Numbered from the stretch's first letter, positions 15,493 to 23,864 are shown. The stretch: 48,309 bases of DNA from an uncultured Ignavibacteria bacterium (GCA_903862655.1 CAIOZA010000011.1:1-48309); one strand, 5' to 3'. Program-made: numbers and translations. Notes: generated from the sequence alone by a model not told the origin.

Positions 15493-17116
15493 ATATGGAA
15501 TTTAAACTTGTGAATTCAAATTTCTCGACATCGAATAAACCTTTATCGCTGAGTTTCAATTTTGGTATAACGATCAGTGATAGAAATGACAGAGTCATAA
15601 ATGGTGCATAAAGCTGAGAACCTAGTAATTGAGCCTTTTTTTCAAGTTCTTCATATTTATGAGCAACATCAGAGCAAATATTGGTTGACATTAAGCCTGC
15701 AACGGGAAGGGGGAGAGAGTCTAATTCTAAGCCATCAAAAACTACCATGCCGCCCTTATTTTTCGTAAGTTCATTGATAGCTGTTTGCATTGAATGGTCA
15801 TCAACACCTATGCAGATAATATTATGGGAATCATGAGCAACAGAAGTTGCAACAGCACCCTTTTTGATGCCAAAACCCTTTACAAAAGCCACTGCTGGAG
15901 TCGCTTCTGAATATCTGTTAACCACTGCTAATTTTAATATATCCCTACCTGCATCAGGAACCAGATATCCATTATCGGCATTCAACTGATATTCGTTCGA
16001 TTCTGTGATAATTTCACCTGGAATTATTCCAATAACTTTAGTCTTGCCACCAACAAATGGTACTTTTAGACTCTCAACATTCAGTGAGGAAATATTGAAA
16101 TTATTTATTGGCGTTAAAGGAATTGATACTATGAGAGATTTTCCATCTTCAGCTACTAATTCTCCTTTGAGGTAAGTCTTTTGAATATTAAAATCTTCAG
16201 GCGAATCGATTATGACAAAATCGGCATCATCTCCTGTCTGAAGTAAGCCTGAATTTAATCCATAATGTTTAACGGGGTTAACCGTACAGGTTGTTAATAT
16301 ATCAATCAAATCATAATCAAGAGAGAGAGCCTTTTTAATGATTAGATTGATGTGTCCTTTTAGCAGATCGTTCGGGTGAAGATCGTCAGAGCATAGCATC
16401 ACCATTGAATTGTCGCTATGAATCAGACTATGCAAAGCATCAAAATTCTTGGCGGCTGAACCTTCCCTAATTAGAATCTTCATACCAAGTGAAATCTTTT
16501 CTTTAGCCTCTTCAAGACTGAAACATTCATGGTCGGTGCTAATGCCGCTGCTAACATACTTTTTAAGATCATCTCCCCGAAGCCCGGGAGCATGACCATC
16601 AATTGGTTTATTAAAATCCTGAGCAATCTTGAGTTTAGCCATAACAAATGGGACATTATAGATTACTCCGGGATAATTCATCATCTCACTCAAATATAGT
16701 ATCCTGGGGTCGGATAATAATTCGGATATGGAGGTACTATCCAATACGGCTCCTGATGTTTCAAACTGAGTGGCAGGGACGCAGGATGGTGCTCCAAAAT
16801 TGAATTTGAATTGTACAGAGTCTCCATTGTCAATCATGAATCTTATTCCTGGAATGCCAAGAACATTAGCTATCTCATGTGGATCTGAAACTGTTGCTGT
16901 TGTTCCATGAACAGTTGCAATACGTGCAAATTCCGTTGGAACCAGCATTGAACTTTCGATATGAATATGAGCATCTATTAAACCTGGGAGAATATACTGA
17001 GGGTCACACGTTTCCGTTGGTAATATTGCTGATATTATCCCATTTTCAACAGAAATTTCACCTTTGAAAATTCTGCGGTTTAATACATCAACAATATTAC
17101 CGGATATTTTTAGCAT
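15491..17116 (-). CDS. ade: Adenine deaminase
   Basis: The ~541-residue product, from the ATG at 17116, matches AdeC-type adenine deaminases (adenine + H2O to hypoxanthine + NH3, purine salvage). It shows the amidohydrolase metal motif PGLIDAHIHIES, then TTATVSDPHEIANVLG, IDGHAPG, the Asp in MLCSDDLHP, and the C-terminal VATSVAHDSHNIICIG typical of the family. Length is normal. It begins 6 bp after the stop of the RsmI gene, so the two are one operon; this is an accident of organisation rather than a known functional pair. Confidence 0.94.
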   Translation of the reverse strand: MLKISGNIVDVLNRRIFKGEISVENGIISAILPTETCDPQYILPGLIDAHIHIESSMLVPTEFARIATVHGTTATVSDPHEIANVLGIPGIRFMIDNGDSVQFKFNFGAPSCVPATQFETSGAVLDSTSISELLSDPRILYLSEMMNYPGVIYNVPFVMAKLKIAQDFNKPIDGHAPGLRGDDLKKYVSSGISTDHECFSLEEAKEKISLGMKILIREGSAAKNFDALHSLIHSDNSMVMLCSDDLHPNDLLKGHINLIIKKALSLDYDLIDILTTCTVNPVKHYGLNSGLLQTGDDADFVIIDSPEDFNIQKTYLKGELVAEDGKSLIVSIPLTPINNFNISSLNVESLKVPFVGGKTKVIGIIPGEIITESNEYQLNADNGYLVPDAGRDILKLAVVNRYSEATPAVAFVKGFGIKKGAVATSVAHDSHNIICIGVDDHSMQTAINELTKNKGGMVVFDGLELDSLPLPVAGLMSTNICSDVAHKYEELEKKAQLLGSQLYAPFMTLSFLSLIVIPKLKLSDKGLFDVEKFEFTSLNSI

Positions 17117-17122
17117 CAAACA

Positions 17123-18778
17123 TTACCTTTTTGGAGGTCTGCCTTTACTTCCTCTTTTAGCTGAACGATCATCATTGGAATGTTTTTTAAAAGGTTTTTT
17201 GAATCCTTTATCTTTACTTCCCCAATCATCTCGCTTTTTACCTTCAAATTTCTTGTCGTCAGAACGCTTGAAGTCTCTGGGTTTTCTGTCGAAGTCCCTG
17301 CCTTCGCCTCTATTTTCACTTCTATCTCTAGAAGGACTATCCGAATTCCATCTGCCTACTGGTCTTCCGCCACCTTCAGGTCTGCCTCCGCCAAAAGGTC
17401 TTCTGCCACCCTCTTGTCTATCACCGGAATCAGCACCTTTATCTATCCAAGGTTTTCTTCCGCCTTCAGGTCTCTTGATAAATCCTGGTCTTCGGTCACC
17501 GTCGGGTCTTCCACCACCAAATGGTCTTCTGCCACCTTCAGGTCTATCACCGGAATCAGCACCTTTATCTACCCAAGGTTTCCTTCCACCTTCAGGTCTC
17601 TTGATGAATCCTGGTCTTCTACCGCCCTCTTGTCTCTCGCCGGAGTCTGAGCTTCCTTCATTTTCTGAACTTCTATCGCTAAATGATCTTCTAGGACTTT
17701 CAGGTCTTCCACCTGAATCAGATCTCCTGTCCCCATAAGGTTTTCTGTCACCTTCTGGACGTTTGTGGAAACCGGATCTTCTGTCGTCGCCTTCTGAACT
17801 CCTATTGCCGAACGATCTTCTTTCACCTTCGGGTCTATCGCTGAATCCAAATTTTCTTCCGCTTCCGCCCTCAGGTCTTCTGCCTGAGTCGGATCTTCTA
17901 TCGTCACCGTCAGAACCTCTATCGCCGAATGATCTTCTGGCTCCTTGTGGTCTATCTCCATAACTGTCCGATCGGCGGGGTCTGTCAGAATAATCGGATG
18001 AACTTCCTGAAGATTTGATAACTTTTCTTTCTGATTGATGTCCTTCTGCTTCAGCTTCTTCTGTTAATCCTGGAGCACCTTCAAATACTATAACGAATTC
18101 ACCTTTGAATTTCACTTCTGCAAATTTTGCGTGAAGTTCTGTAAACGTGCCATAATGATGCGTTTCGAACGGCATTGTCAAGTTGCAGCCTATATAGACC
18201 TGACGATTAGGTAAAACCATTGCTGCTGCATCAAGCAGAGGCATTAATCTATAAGGTGTCTCCAGAAGAACGATAGTTTTAGATTCATCTTTTAATCTTC
18301 TTAGTTGTGCTATTCTTTCATCTTTTATGCGGCTAAGAAAGCCTGCGAATACGAACTGATTCAATGAAAAGCCACTTCTTACGACTGCTGTCATGATGCT
18401 GGTTGCACCTGGAACAACAACAATCTTAATGTCTTTTTTGATAGCCTGCTTGACCAATATCAATCCTGGATCAGCAAACACTGGTGTGCCACAATCGCTC
18501 ACAAGGCATATATTTGAACCACTTTCCAAAAGGCTTATTATTTCAAGAGTTTTTGTGGTTTCATTCTGCTCATTGAGTAACTCCATATTTTGATTCAGAT
18601 TGAGTTTGTGCAGCATTCTTGCGCCAATCTTTGGCTCTTCGCAAACTACTACATCACAGTTTTTGAGCACTCTTAGTGCTCTTAGTGTTATATCTTCATC
18701 ATTACCGATTGGGGTGGAAACAATGTATAGTGTACCGATTTTAACACCTTCATCGGTGTTTTCGTCTTCTTTAATCAT
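17123..18778 (-). CDS. rsmI: 16S rRNA 2'-O-methyltransferase RsmI with a long Arg/Gly-rich tail
   Basis: Residues ~12-235 are a complete tetrapyrrole-methylase-fold RsmI: LYIVSTPIGNDEDIT, ALRVLKNCDVVVCEEP, CLVSDCGTPVFADPG, VVPGATSIMTA, FAGFLSR and ETPYRL. RsmI methylates the ribose of C1402 in 16S rRNA. Usual proteins end at about 230-290 residues. This one continues for some 310 residues of Arg/Gly/Asp/Ser/Pro-rich disordered sequence (RPEGGRRPF, SGDRPEGGRRPFGGGRP), including a 126-bp tandem repeat, and ends in a very basic stretch. The tail looks like RNA-binding RGG-type sequence and could hold the enzyme on rRNA or the ribosome. It is in frame without a stop, so a fusion is real in this sequence. 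Confidence 0.93.
   Translation of the reverse strand: MIKEDENTDEGVKIGTLYIVSTPIGNDEDITLRALRVLKNCDVVVCEEPKIGARMLHKLNLNQNMELLNEQNETTKTLEIISLLESGSNICLVSDCGTPVFADPGLILVKQAIKKDIKIVVVPGATSIMTAVVRSGFSLNQFVFAGFLSRIKDERIAQLRRLKDESKTIVLLETPYRLMPLLDAAAMVLPNRQVYIGCNLTMPFETHHYGTFTELHAKFAEVKFKGEFVIVFEGAPGLTEEAEAEGHQSERKVIKSSGSSSDYSDRPRRSDSYGDRPQGARRSFGDRGSDGDDRRSDSGRRPEGGSGRKFGFSDRPEGERRSFGNRSSEGDDRRSGFHKRPEGDRKPYGDRRSDSGGRPESPRRSFSDRSSENEGSSDSGERQEGGRRPGFIKRPEGGRKPWVDKGADSGDRPEGGRRPFGGGRPDGDRRPGFIKRPEGGRKPWIDKGADSGDRQEGGRRPFGGGRPEGGGRPVGRWNSDSPSRDRSENRGEGRDFDRKPRDFKRSDDKKFEGKKRDDWGSKDKGFKKPFKKHSNDDRSAKRGSKGRPPKR
17397..17648 (-). repeat. 126-bp tandem repeat within the RsmI tail
   Basis: Two near-identical 126-bp (42-codon) units begin at 17397 and 17523. 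Each encodes, in order, KRPEGGRKPW, a V/I-D-K-G-A-D-S-G-D-R segment and EGGRRPFGGGRP. The second unit fades after about 17620. Further, more degenerate RPEG units continue to about 17960. In-frame length change by slippage is likely. Confidence 0.8.
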
Positions 18779-19008
18779 TATAAGCTTTTGAAAAATAAAT
18801 AATAACGCAAAATTACGAAATTTTTTTGAGACCTTTCTGAATTTTATATTTATGCTCTTTGGATATATAATACTTAAATCAATCAGATATTGTTCTGCAT
18901 GAGTGTGATTGCCAAAAATTTACTTTAGTTTCCTGCTCACAAAAATATTTTTTTATATATTTCGCCTAATCTTTCTTTACTTTTCGAATTTATTATAATC
19001 GGATTTAT

Positions 19009-20391
19009 ATGAAATACTTATATTATTCGGCAATTGCTACTGTAGCTGTAATTATGCTTATCGGTTGCCAGACTGCTCCAAAAGGTGAGGCAGAAATTAT
19101 GAATGATGCAACTCCACCAGCCGGATATAATCCGGTTTTTATTAAATCCAAAAAGGACTTTGTTCCCGAAAATGTTTCAAAGTCATCAATTCAGATCAGC
19201 GGAATTGATACCCGTCAGCCGAATGCAGTAAAAGTTAGATTTCATCTGGTTGAGGACAATCAATATTACCTAAGTGGTGCTAATCGTAATCAATTTAAAA
19301 AGTATTGGTGTCTGGTTGCAGATTCAACAGGTAACAGAGAGAAAGTTATTGCAAACTACAAGATTAAAGAACTCACTGATGAAGAGCAAAAACCTGTATC
19401 GATAGCTTTGGTTGCGGATCACAGTGGCTCGATGGGAGATTGGCGTGCTTCTGCCGTTCAGGATGCTTTCGAGAAATTGGTCAAGAATAAGAAGCCTGAA
19501 GATGCGATTACAATCGTTAAATATGACAATAAGACTGTAACGGAAGTGCCTTTATCAAATTCTTCAGATGAGATTCTATCTAAGTTCCAAAAGAATAAAC
19601 TTAACGGATTCGGTGGCATGACGGCTATTTCAGATGGAATATCTGCCGGAATCAGAGAGTTAATGAAAGCACCGGTACACTCGCCCAAAGCAGTTATTAT
19701 CTTTACAGACGGATGGGATAACAGTTCTACTATGAAGCAGGACTCTATTGTTAGATTGGCACGAGCAACTAACACACAAATCTATGCTATAGATTTTGGT
19801 GACAATATCAATCAGGGATATATGAAGAGTTTCTCTGATTCTGCTAACGGATATTATCATCATATCTACAAGACAGATGAATTCGATCTTGTGTTCGATG
19901 ACGTTTACAATCGTCTGAAGAACTACTATGAAATTGAGTATAATCCTCAGGTTTATGGTCAGCATAAACTAAAGCTGAAAATGTGTCTTCCCAAAGATAC
20001 ATTGTATCAGGAAGTTACATTCGACAACACTCCCAATATAGGTTCAATCGGATTGCTGAATGTATATTTCGATTTTGATAAATCTGCCTTAAAGAAGGAA
20101 AGTGATGAAGCTCTGGAGGCTATTTTGTCACTCATGAAAGGTTATCCTAATATGGAGATTGAGCTTCGTGGTCACACCGACAATATGAATGGCACAAAGG
20201 ATCCTGATTATAATGTTAAACTCTCCCAGAAGCGAGCTGATGCGGTGAAAGCAAGTCTTGTCAAAAAGGGAATTAAAGAAAATAGAATAAAATCAAAGGG
20301 TTTTGGTGAAACCGTGCCTGTTGCAGACAACGCTACTGATGAGGGCAGAGCCATGAACAGAAGAACCGAATTTGTTGTTCTGAAGAAGTAA
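19009..20391 (+). CDS. Lipoprotein with VWA and OmpA peptidoglycan-binding domains
   Basis: The 460-residue product has a lipobox (MLIGC, Cys at 20), an N-terminal Ig-like region, and a von Willebrand A domain. The VWA has an intact MIDAS (DHSGSMGDW; later TAISDG and FTDGWDN). It ends in an OmpA/MotB-type domain (VYFDFDKSALKKESD, RGHTDNMNG, LSQKRADAVKASL, KGFGE, NRRTEFVV). It would be anchored in the outer membrane by lipid and to peptidoglycan by the OmpA domain, with the VWA domain holding a metal-dependent protein partner. It is monocistronic, with a terminator at 20412-20463. Confidence 0.92.
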   Translation: MKYLYYSAIATVAVIMLIGCQTAPKGEAEIMNDATPPAGYNPVFIKSKKDFVPENVSKSSIQISGIDTRQPNAVKVRFHLVEDNQYYLSGANRNQFKKYWCLVADSTGNREKVIANYKIKELTDEEQKPVSIALVADHSGSMGDWRASAVQDAFEKLVKNKKPEDAITIVKYDNKTVTEVPLSNSSDEILSKFQKNKLNGFGGMTAISDGISAGIRELMKAPVHSPKAVIIFTDGWDNSSTMKQDSIVRLARATNTQIYAIDFGDNINQGYMKSFSDSANGYYHHIYKTDEFDLVFDDVYNRLKNYYEIEYNPQVYGQHKLKLKMCLPKDTLYQEVTFDNTPNIGSIGLLNVYFDFDKSALKKESDEALEAILSLMKGYPNMEIELRGHTDNMNGTKDPDYNVKLSQKRADAVKASLVKKGIKENRIKSKGFGETVPVADNATDEGRAMNRRTEFVVLKK

Positions 20392-20411
20392 ATATATTAC
20401 TTGTAATCTTT

Positions 20412-20463
20412 AAATGCTCTGCTGTGTTAGATTAATTTCCAAACAGACAGAGCATTTTTTATA
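20412..20463 (+). terminator. Rho-independent terminator after the VWA-OmpA gene
   Basis: AATGCTCTG at 20413-20421 pairs with CAGAGCATT at 20448-20456, extended by TGT/ACA, and is followed by TTTTT. Confidence 0.8.
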
Positions 20464-20668
20464 CCTTTAAATATATATATAGACTGATTCTTTTACACTA
20501 TTAATTTACTGATTAGTAAGTATTATTTTGGAGAATGTTGCATTTTGTATTATATTCCGTTATTAAATTTTACGTCATTGACAAATAATAATAATTATAT
20601 ATAAATTGCAGCATTAATTTCAGCACGAATAGCATCAGAATTTAAATCAATCATAACACCTAACATCT

Positions 20669-20773
20669 TCCCCATGCTTTAGCATGGGGTTGATGAAGGA
20701 TGGATTCCATACTTTAGCACGGGGGTGAAGAAGAAGTCTCCCATGCTTAAGGATGTGGTTGATGAAGAATGTC
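20669..20773. repeat. Three diverged copies of a REP-like palindromic repeat
   Basis: Copy 1 holds the perfect palindrome CCCCATGCTTTAGCATGGGG followed by TTGATGAAGGATG. Copy 2 (TCCATACTTTAGCACGGGGG, then TGAAGAAGAAG) and copy 3 (TCCCATGCTTAAGGATGTGG, then TTGATGAAGAATG) are decayed versions at a period of about 34-35 bp. The pattern resembles REP elements mobilised by RAYT transposases; none is encoded here. The rest of 20464-20819 is AT-rich with no gene. Confidence 0.7.
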
Positions 20774-20819
20774 TGATAAAGCAATTCTACTGTTGAACTC
20801 TGTAATTTAAAATAGATAT

Positions 20820-21497
20820 ATGAGAAATGTACTTGTTATTGACGATGACGATATTTTCCGTTCGAACCTTTGTATGGGCTTGAATTTGGAGAACTATGAG
20901 ACATTCGAATCACCTTCGGGTGAACATGGTTTGTTGCAATTCAATCAAATCAATTTTGATGTAGTTCTGCTTGATTTGGATCTACCGGTAATGAACGGAT
21001 TAGAAGTTTTGAAAAGAAAAAAAAATCATTCTGATACCCCTGTTATAATGATATCAGGTAAATATACCCAGGAAGATGTCCGTCGTTCATTCATGGAACA
21101 CGTTAATGACTTTTTATTTAAGCCCTTCATATTTGATGAACTATTGGCCAGTATCAAGAAAATTGAAACAAAAAATTCTAAGCCGGAGAAGAGCAATATT
21201 ATTAAAGCAAATGATATTGAAATTGATGTACTCTCGCAGACTGTAAGAGTAAGGGGTACAGTAGTTCATTTTTCAAATATTGAATATAAAATTTTAAAAT
21301 TATTCATTGAGCATAAAGGAGAAATTTTAAGCAATGAATTTATACTTACTAAAATCTGGGGCGATAACCATGCTTATGACAATGAATATATTAAGAATAA
21401 TGTTTATCAAATAAGAGTTAAAATAGAAGAAATTCTCAATATCCCCAAAATAATCATCAACATTCATGGGAGAGGTTATAAAATTTCGTTTGATTAG
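20820..21497 (+). CDS. OmpR/PhoB-family response regulator (orphan)
   Basis: The 225-residue product has a receiver (VLVIDDDD acidic pocket, phospho-acceptor Asp in VVLLDLDLPVMNG, Lys in LFKPF). The C-terminal winged helix (VHFSNIEYKILKLFIEHKGEILSNEF, then GRGYKISF) is typical of OmpR regulators. No kinase lies next to it; the nearest are more than 15 kb away and belong to other modules. Four 11-bp direct repeats, a common target type for this family, start 18 bp after its stop codon and precede the promoter of the next operon. It most likely activates that operon. Confidence 0.92.
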   Translation: MRNVLVIDDDDIFRSNLCMGLNLENYETFESPSGEHGLLQFNQINFDVVLLDLDLPVMNGLEVLKRKKNHSDTPVIMISGKYTQEDVRRSFMEHVNDFLFKPFIFDELLASIKKIETKNSKPEKSNIIKANDIEIDVLSQTVRVRGTVVHFSNIEYKILKLFIEHKGEILSNEFILTKIWGDNHAYDNEYIKNNVYQIRVKIEEILNIPKIIINIHGRGYKISFD

Positions 21498-21514
21498 CTG
21501 ATCAATTTGCTTTC

Positions 21515-21558
21515 TTACTAAAAAATTACCAAAATCTTACCATTTTCTTACCAATTGA
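21515..21558 (+). promoter_or_regulatory. Four 11-bp direct repeats, probable OmpR-family binding sites
   Basis: TTACT, TTACC, TTACC and TTACC begin at 21515, 21526, 21537 and 21548, an exact 11-bp phase. The full first units read TTACTAAAAAA and TTACCAAAATC, then TTACCATTTTC. The array ends just upstream of the -7 element at 21574. Tandem 11-bp half-sites are how PhoB/OmpR-type regulators bind. Confidence 0.72.
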
Positions 21559-21573
21559 TTGAAATGATTGAAT

Positions 21574-21581
21574 TATCTTTG
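21574..21581 (+). promoter_or_regulatory. Activator-dependent promoter, -7 element TATCTTTG
   Basis: TATCTTTG fits the TAnnTTTG consensus. The last 11-bp repeat covers the place where a -33 element would be, which suggests the promoter depends on the activator. Start of transcription is expected near 21588, giving a leader of about 180 nt. Confidence 0.55.
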
Positions 21582-21587
21582 TATTGT

Positions 21588-21766
21588 AAGTTTAGATTGA
21601 ATTAGTTTTTTGAAATACGAAGAAAAGAAAAACACCTGTGCCGGCATGGTGCAGTCTTGCAGATAATTGGTTACCCCTATTACAAATTGAAGCTATACTG
21701 TATAGTGACGGTAAATAGGGGCAGGTGAATTAAATAATTTTTAATTCAATTTTTTAGGAGTTTGAA
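21588..21766 (+). promoter_or_regulatory. Structured 5' leader of the secreted-protein operon
   Basis: Several helices nest. CACCTG (21633-21638) pairs with CAGGTG (21722-21727), enclosing CCCCTATT (21674-21681) with AATAGGGG (21714-21721). Inside are the hairpins TGCA/TGCA (21650-21661) and CTATA/TATAG (21693-21705). A further stem GAATTAAA/TTTAATTC (21727-21747) precedes the SD AGGAG. The two main helices abut at 21721/21722, so they could stack coaxially. It does not match a riboswitch class I know. No ORF is present. Confidence 0.5.
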
Positions 21767-22225
21767 ATGAAAAAGTGGGTATTTTTACTGGCTATTCTAA
21801 CTTGCTTCATGTTTGTAAGCAATAATCTTTTCGCAGAAACTGATTGTTGGATTCATCGCAAAACAGATCCCGGACAAGGTGGATGGAAGATTTATGATGA
21901 TGAACAAAACAAATTTTGCATAAGTCTTGGGACTAATTGTGAAATTGTACCATGTAGTAAATCGACACAACTTGGAACCATAGTGCCTCAATCTTCAGGT
22001 TGGATCATTAGTGCAAATGTCGCTTCAATTGAACTGAAAAAACTAACTCTAGGTGCTTGGATCGACATTAACCGAGACGGATCCTATTATACGTTTTCAG
22101 CACAAGAAAAGTTAATTATAGATGATTGTAGTGCTTTCCCACAATTGAAAAATCTACAATTGGATCTAAATGGAATCACAACTGATAATAACGGTAACTT
22201 TTCAGTTTATGTTCCAAGCTTATAA
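21767..22225 (+). CDS. Small secreted protein of unknown function
   Basis: The 152-residue product has a signal peptide cleaved near LFAET. The mature part begins TDCWIHRKTDPGQGGW and has five Cys, four of them in the first half (DCW, FCIS, NCEI, PCSK), so disulfides are likely. The second half looks beta-rich. I recognise no family. The SD is AGGAG with good spacing to ATG 21767. It is the first gene after the 11-bp repeat promoter and a long structured leader, and is followed by an attenuator-like hairpin, which suggests it is made in excess over the next gene. Confidence 0.7.
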   Translation: MKKWVFLLAILTCFMFVSNNLFAETDCWIHRKTDPGQGGWKIYDDEQNKFCISLGTNCEIVPCSKSTQLGTIVPQSSGWIISANVASIELKKLTLGAWIDINRDGSYYTFSAQEKLIIDDCSAFPQLKNLQLDLNGITTDNNGNFSVYVPSL

Positions 22226-22232
22226 TATGAAC

Positions 22233-22277
22233 AGGGGTTTCAATATTAAATTGGAACCCTATTTATTTTACTTTTTT
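22233..22277 (+). terminator. Terminator or attenuator between secreted-protein and propeller genes
   Basis: AGGGGTTTCAAT pairs with ATTGGAACCCT (22250-22260) with one bulge and a 5-nt loop, followed by a T-rich run. The next gene begins at 22285 on the same strand, so readthrough is probably partial. Confidence 0.6.
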
Positions 22278-22284
22278 AGAAATC

Positions 22285-23817
22285 ATGAATAAAATACTAA
22301 TTTATATCTTATTTTATGTACTATCGAATTTATTTTGTATTGCCGAAAATATTCAAAATTATGCTGGTATCAGAGTAAATGACACAGTAAGAGTGATTAA
22401 TAAAAGTATTGATTTTGATGCAAGAATATATATTTTTACAAATATGGATGCTTGCAATGTTTGCAATACAAATATTAATGTACTATATCAAAATTATGGT
22501 TTGAACTGTGAATTTATAGTTTTTGTTGACAATGCTAACGAAAATGATCTCATCTCAATTAAAAAAAATTTCGACGGTAAATATAAATTCATTGGAGATG
22601 AGTTCGGTCTGTATAAAGCATATTACAAAATTAATTTTCAACCCCTAATATTAATTTTAGATAATGATGGTATAGTATTTGGTTATGATAAAGTCGGCGG
22701 GAAACAAGTTAATATTGATTCTACTCTCTTATTAATAAACTCCAAAAATAGCAAAAATAAAATCAAAGATACTCAAAAATCAATGATTGAAATCAATAGA
22801 ATAAAAGTTAAAATTAATAACAGTGATTTTATTACTTCATTATTTAGAGAATGTCTTTTTAAAAAAAATGATCAAAGCTATGTATTGGTAAACATGAGGA
22901 AACCAGATATATTTTTTATTGATTCATCTGGGAATGTTTCAAAAACTTTATCAGCAAATAAATTTACCAATTATAAATTAGATTTTATTCAAGATTTCTC
23001 TTGGGCTTTTCAAGATTCTATTATTTTTTTGTATGGTAATGATGACAAGAATACCATTATTCAATATTACAATGTATATTTTGACAATTTTTCTAAATAT
23101 AAAGAATTAAGCCCGATTTCATTGAATCATCCTTATTCAGAGAGTTTTAACGCATGCTTTTTGACCGACAAGAAGAGATTTGTAAATAATAATAGATACT
23201 ATTTTGCACATGATACAAATTTATACCTATCTGATTCAGATACAATTGGGAAAATTTTCAATATGGATGGAAATATTATAAAAACTTTTGATAAACCTGA
23301 TCTCCATTTTAAATCATATAGACAATCTAAGCATTTTTCAATGATATTTGGGTATAGTAATGATGTAATATACACAATCCAAAATTTTACAAATAATTTA
23401 CAAAGATGGGATCATGAAGGTAATTTACAACAAACCAATTATCTAGATCTTGGAAATTATTTCCGGAAGATTGATATTGATTTTCAAAAAAATTCAAATT
23501 TTCAGGAATACGCTATTTTGAACAATAAAATTTCAAAATTTGAAAGAATTTTAGTCGACAACACTACTGCAAATATTTTGATTGTATATAAGAATGAAAC
23601 TTACCCATCTGGTATTGTTGATTTTATGTCGGATAAAGTTAAATGGGAGATAGTATTAAATATATACAATCAGTATGGGGTTAAATTAAATGATTTAGAT
23701 GTTATTCTACCGAAGGGGACAATCCCTTTCTTTTTTGAAAACAATATAATCTATACGACAGAAATAAATGGCAATAAACTTGAAATTGTGAAATATTTAT
23801 TTAAATCAGCAATATAA
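22285..23817 (+). CDS. Secreted protein with thioredoxin-like N-terminus and probable beta-propeller
   Basis: The 510-residue product has a signal peptide (to about residue 20). The thioredoxin/AhpC-like part has CNVC in IFTNMDACNVCNTN, then FIVFVDN and QPLILILDNDGIVFGYDKVGG. Residues ~165-510 look like a six-bladed propeller of the 6-bladed beta-propeller secreted type, with repeating VLVNMRKPDIFFIDSSGNV, NMDGNIIKTFDKPD and IYNQYGVKLNDLDV units. It lies 59 bp after the small Cys-containing secreted protein and could act on its disulfides. That is inference from position. Codon use is very AT-rich. Confidence 0.65.
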   Translation: MNKILIYILFYVLSNLFCIAENIQNYAGIRVNDTVRVINKSIDFDARIYIFTNMDACNVCNTNINVLYQNYGLNCEFIVFVDNANENDLISIKKNFDGKYKFIGDEFGLYKAYYKINFQPLILILDNDGIVFGYDKVGGKQVNIDSTLLLINSKNSKNKIKDTQKSMIEINRIKVKINNSDFITSLFRECLFKKNDQSYVLVNMRKPDIFFIDSSGNVSKTLSANKFTNYKLDFIQDFSWAFQDSIIFLYGNDDKNTIIQYYNVYFDNFSKYKELSPISLNHPYSESFNACFLTDKKRFVNNNRYYFAHDTNLYLSDSDTIGKIFNMDGNIIKTFDKPDLHFKSYRQSKHFSMIFGYSNDVIYTIQNFTNNLQRWDHEGNLQQTNYLDLGNYFRKIDIDFQKNSNFQEYAILNNKISKFERILVDNTTANILIVYKNETYPSGIVDFMSDKVKWEIVLNIYNQYGVKLNDLDVILPKGTIPFFFENNIIYTTEINGNKLEIVKYLFKSAI

Positions 23818-23840
23818 ATTCCAGATAGAAATACACAAAA

Positions 23841-23864
23841 TTCTTCAATTCTTCAATTCTTCAA
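23841..23864 (+). repeat. Three tandem TTCTTCAA units
   Basis: An 8-bp unit repeats three times and is followed by T6. It lies in the 262-bp gap between the propeller and sugar transferase genes, in which I see no other feature. Confidence 0.8.

Noticed and set aside
17064-17963. Long plus-strand frames rich in Ser/Pro/Leu opposite the RsmI tail
   Set aside because: They are antisense shadows of a repetitive GC-skewed coding region; the minus frame is continuous with a clear RsmI domain.
20669-20773. Possible CRISPR array
   Set aside because: Only three strongly diverged copies with no unique spacers of regular size and no cas genes.
21640-21665. Sigma-54-like TGGTGCAGTCTTGCA in the leader before 21767
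   Set aside because: GG-to-GC spacing is 9, not 10, and the segment is better explained as a hairpin (TGCA/TGCA) in a leader.
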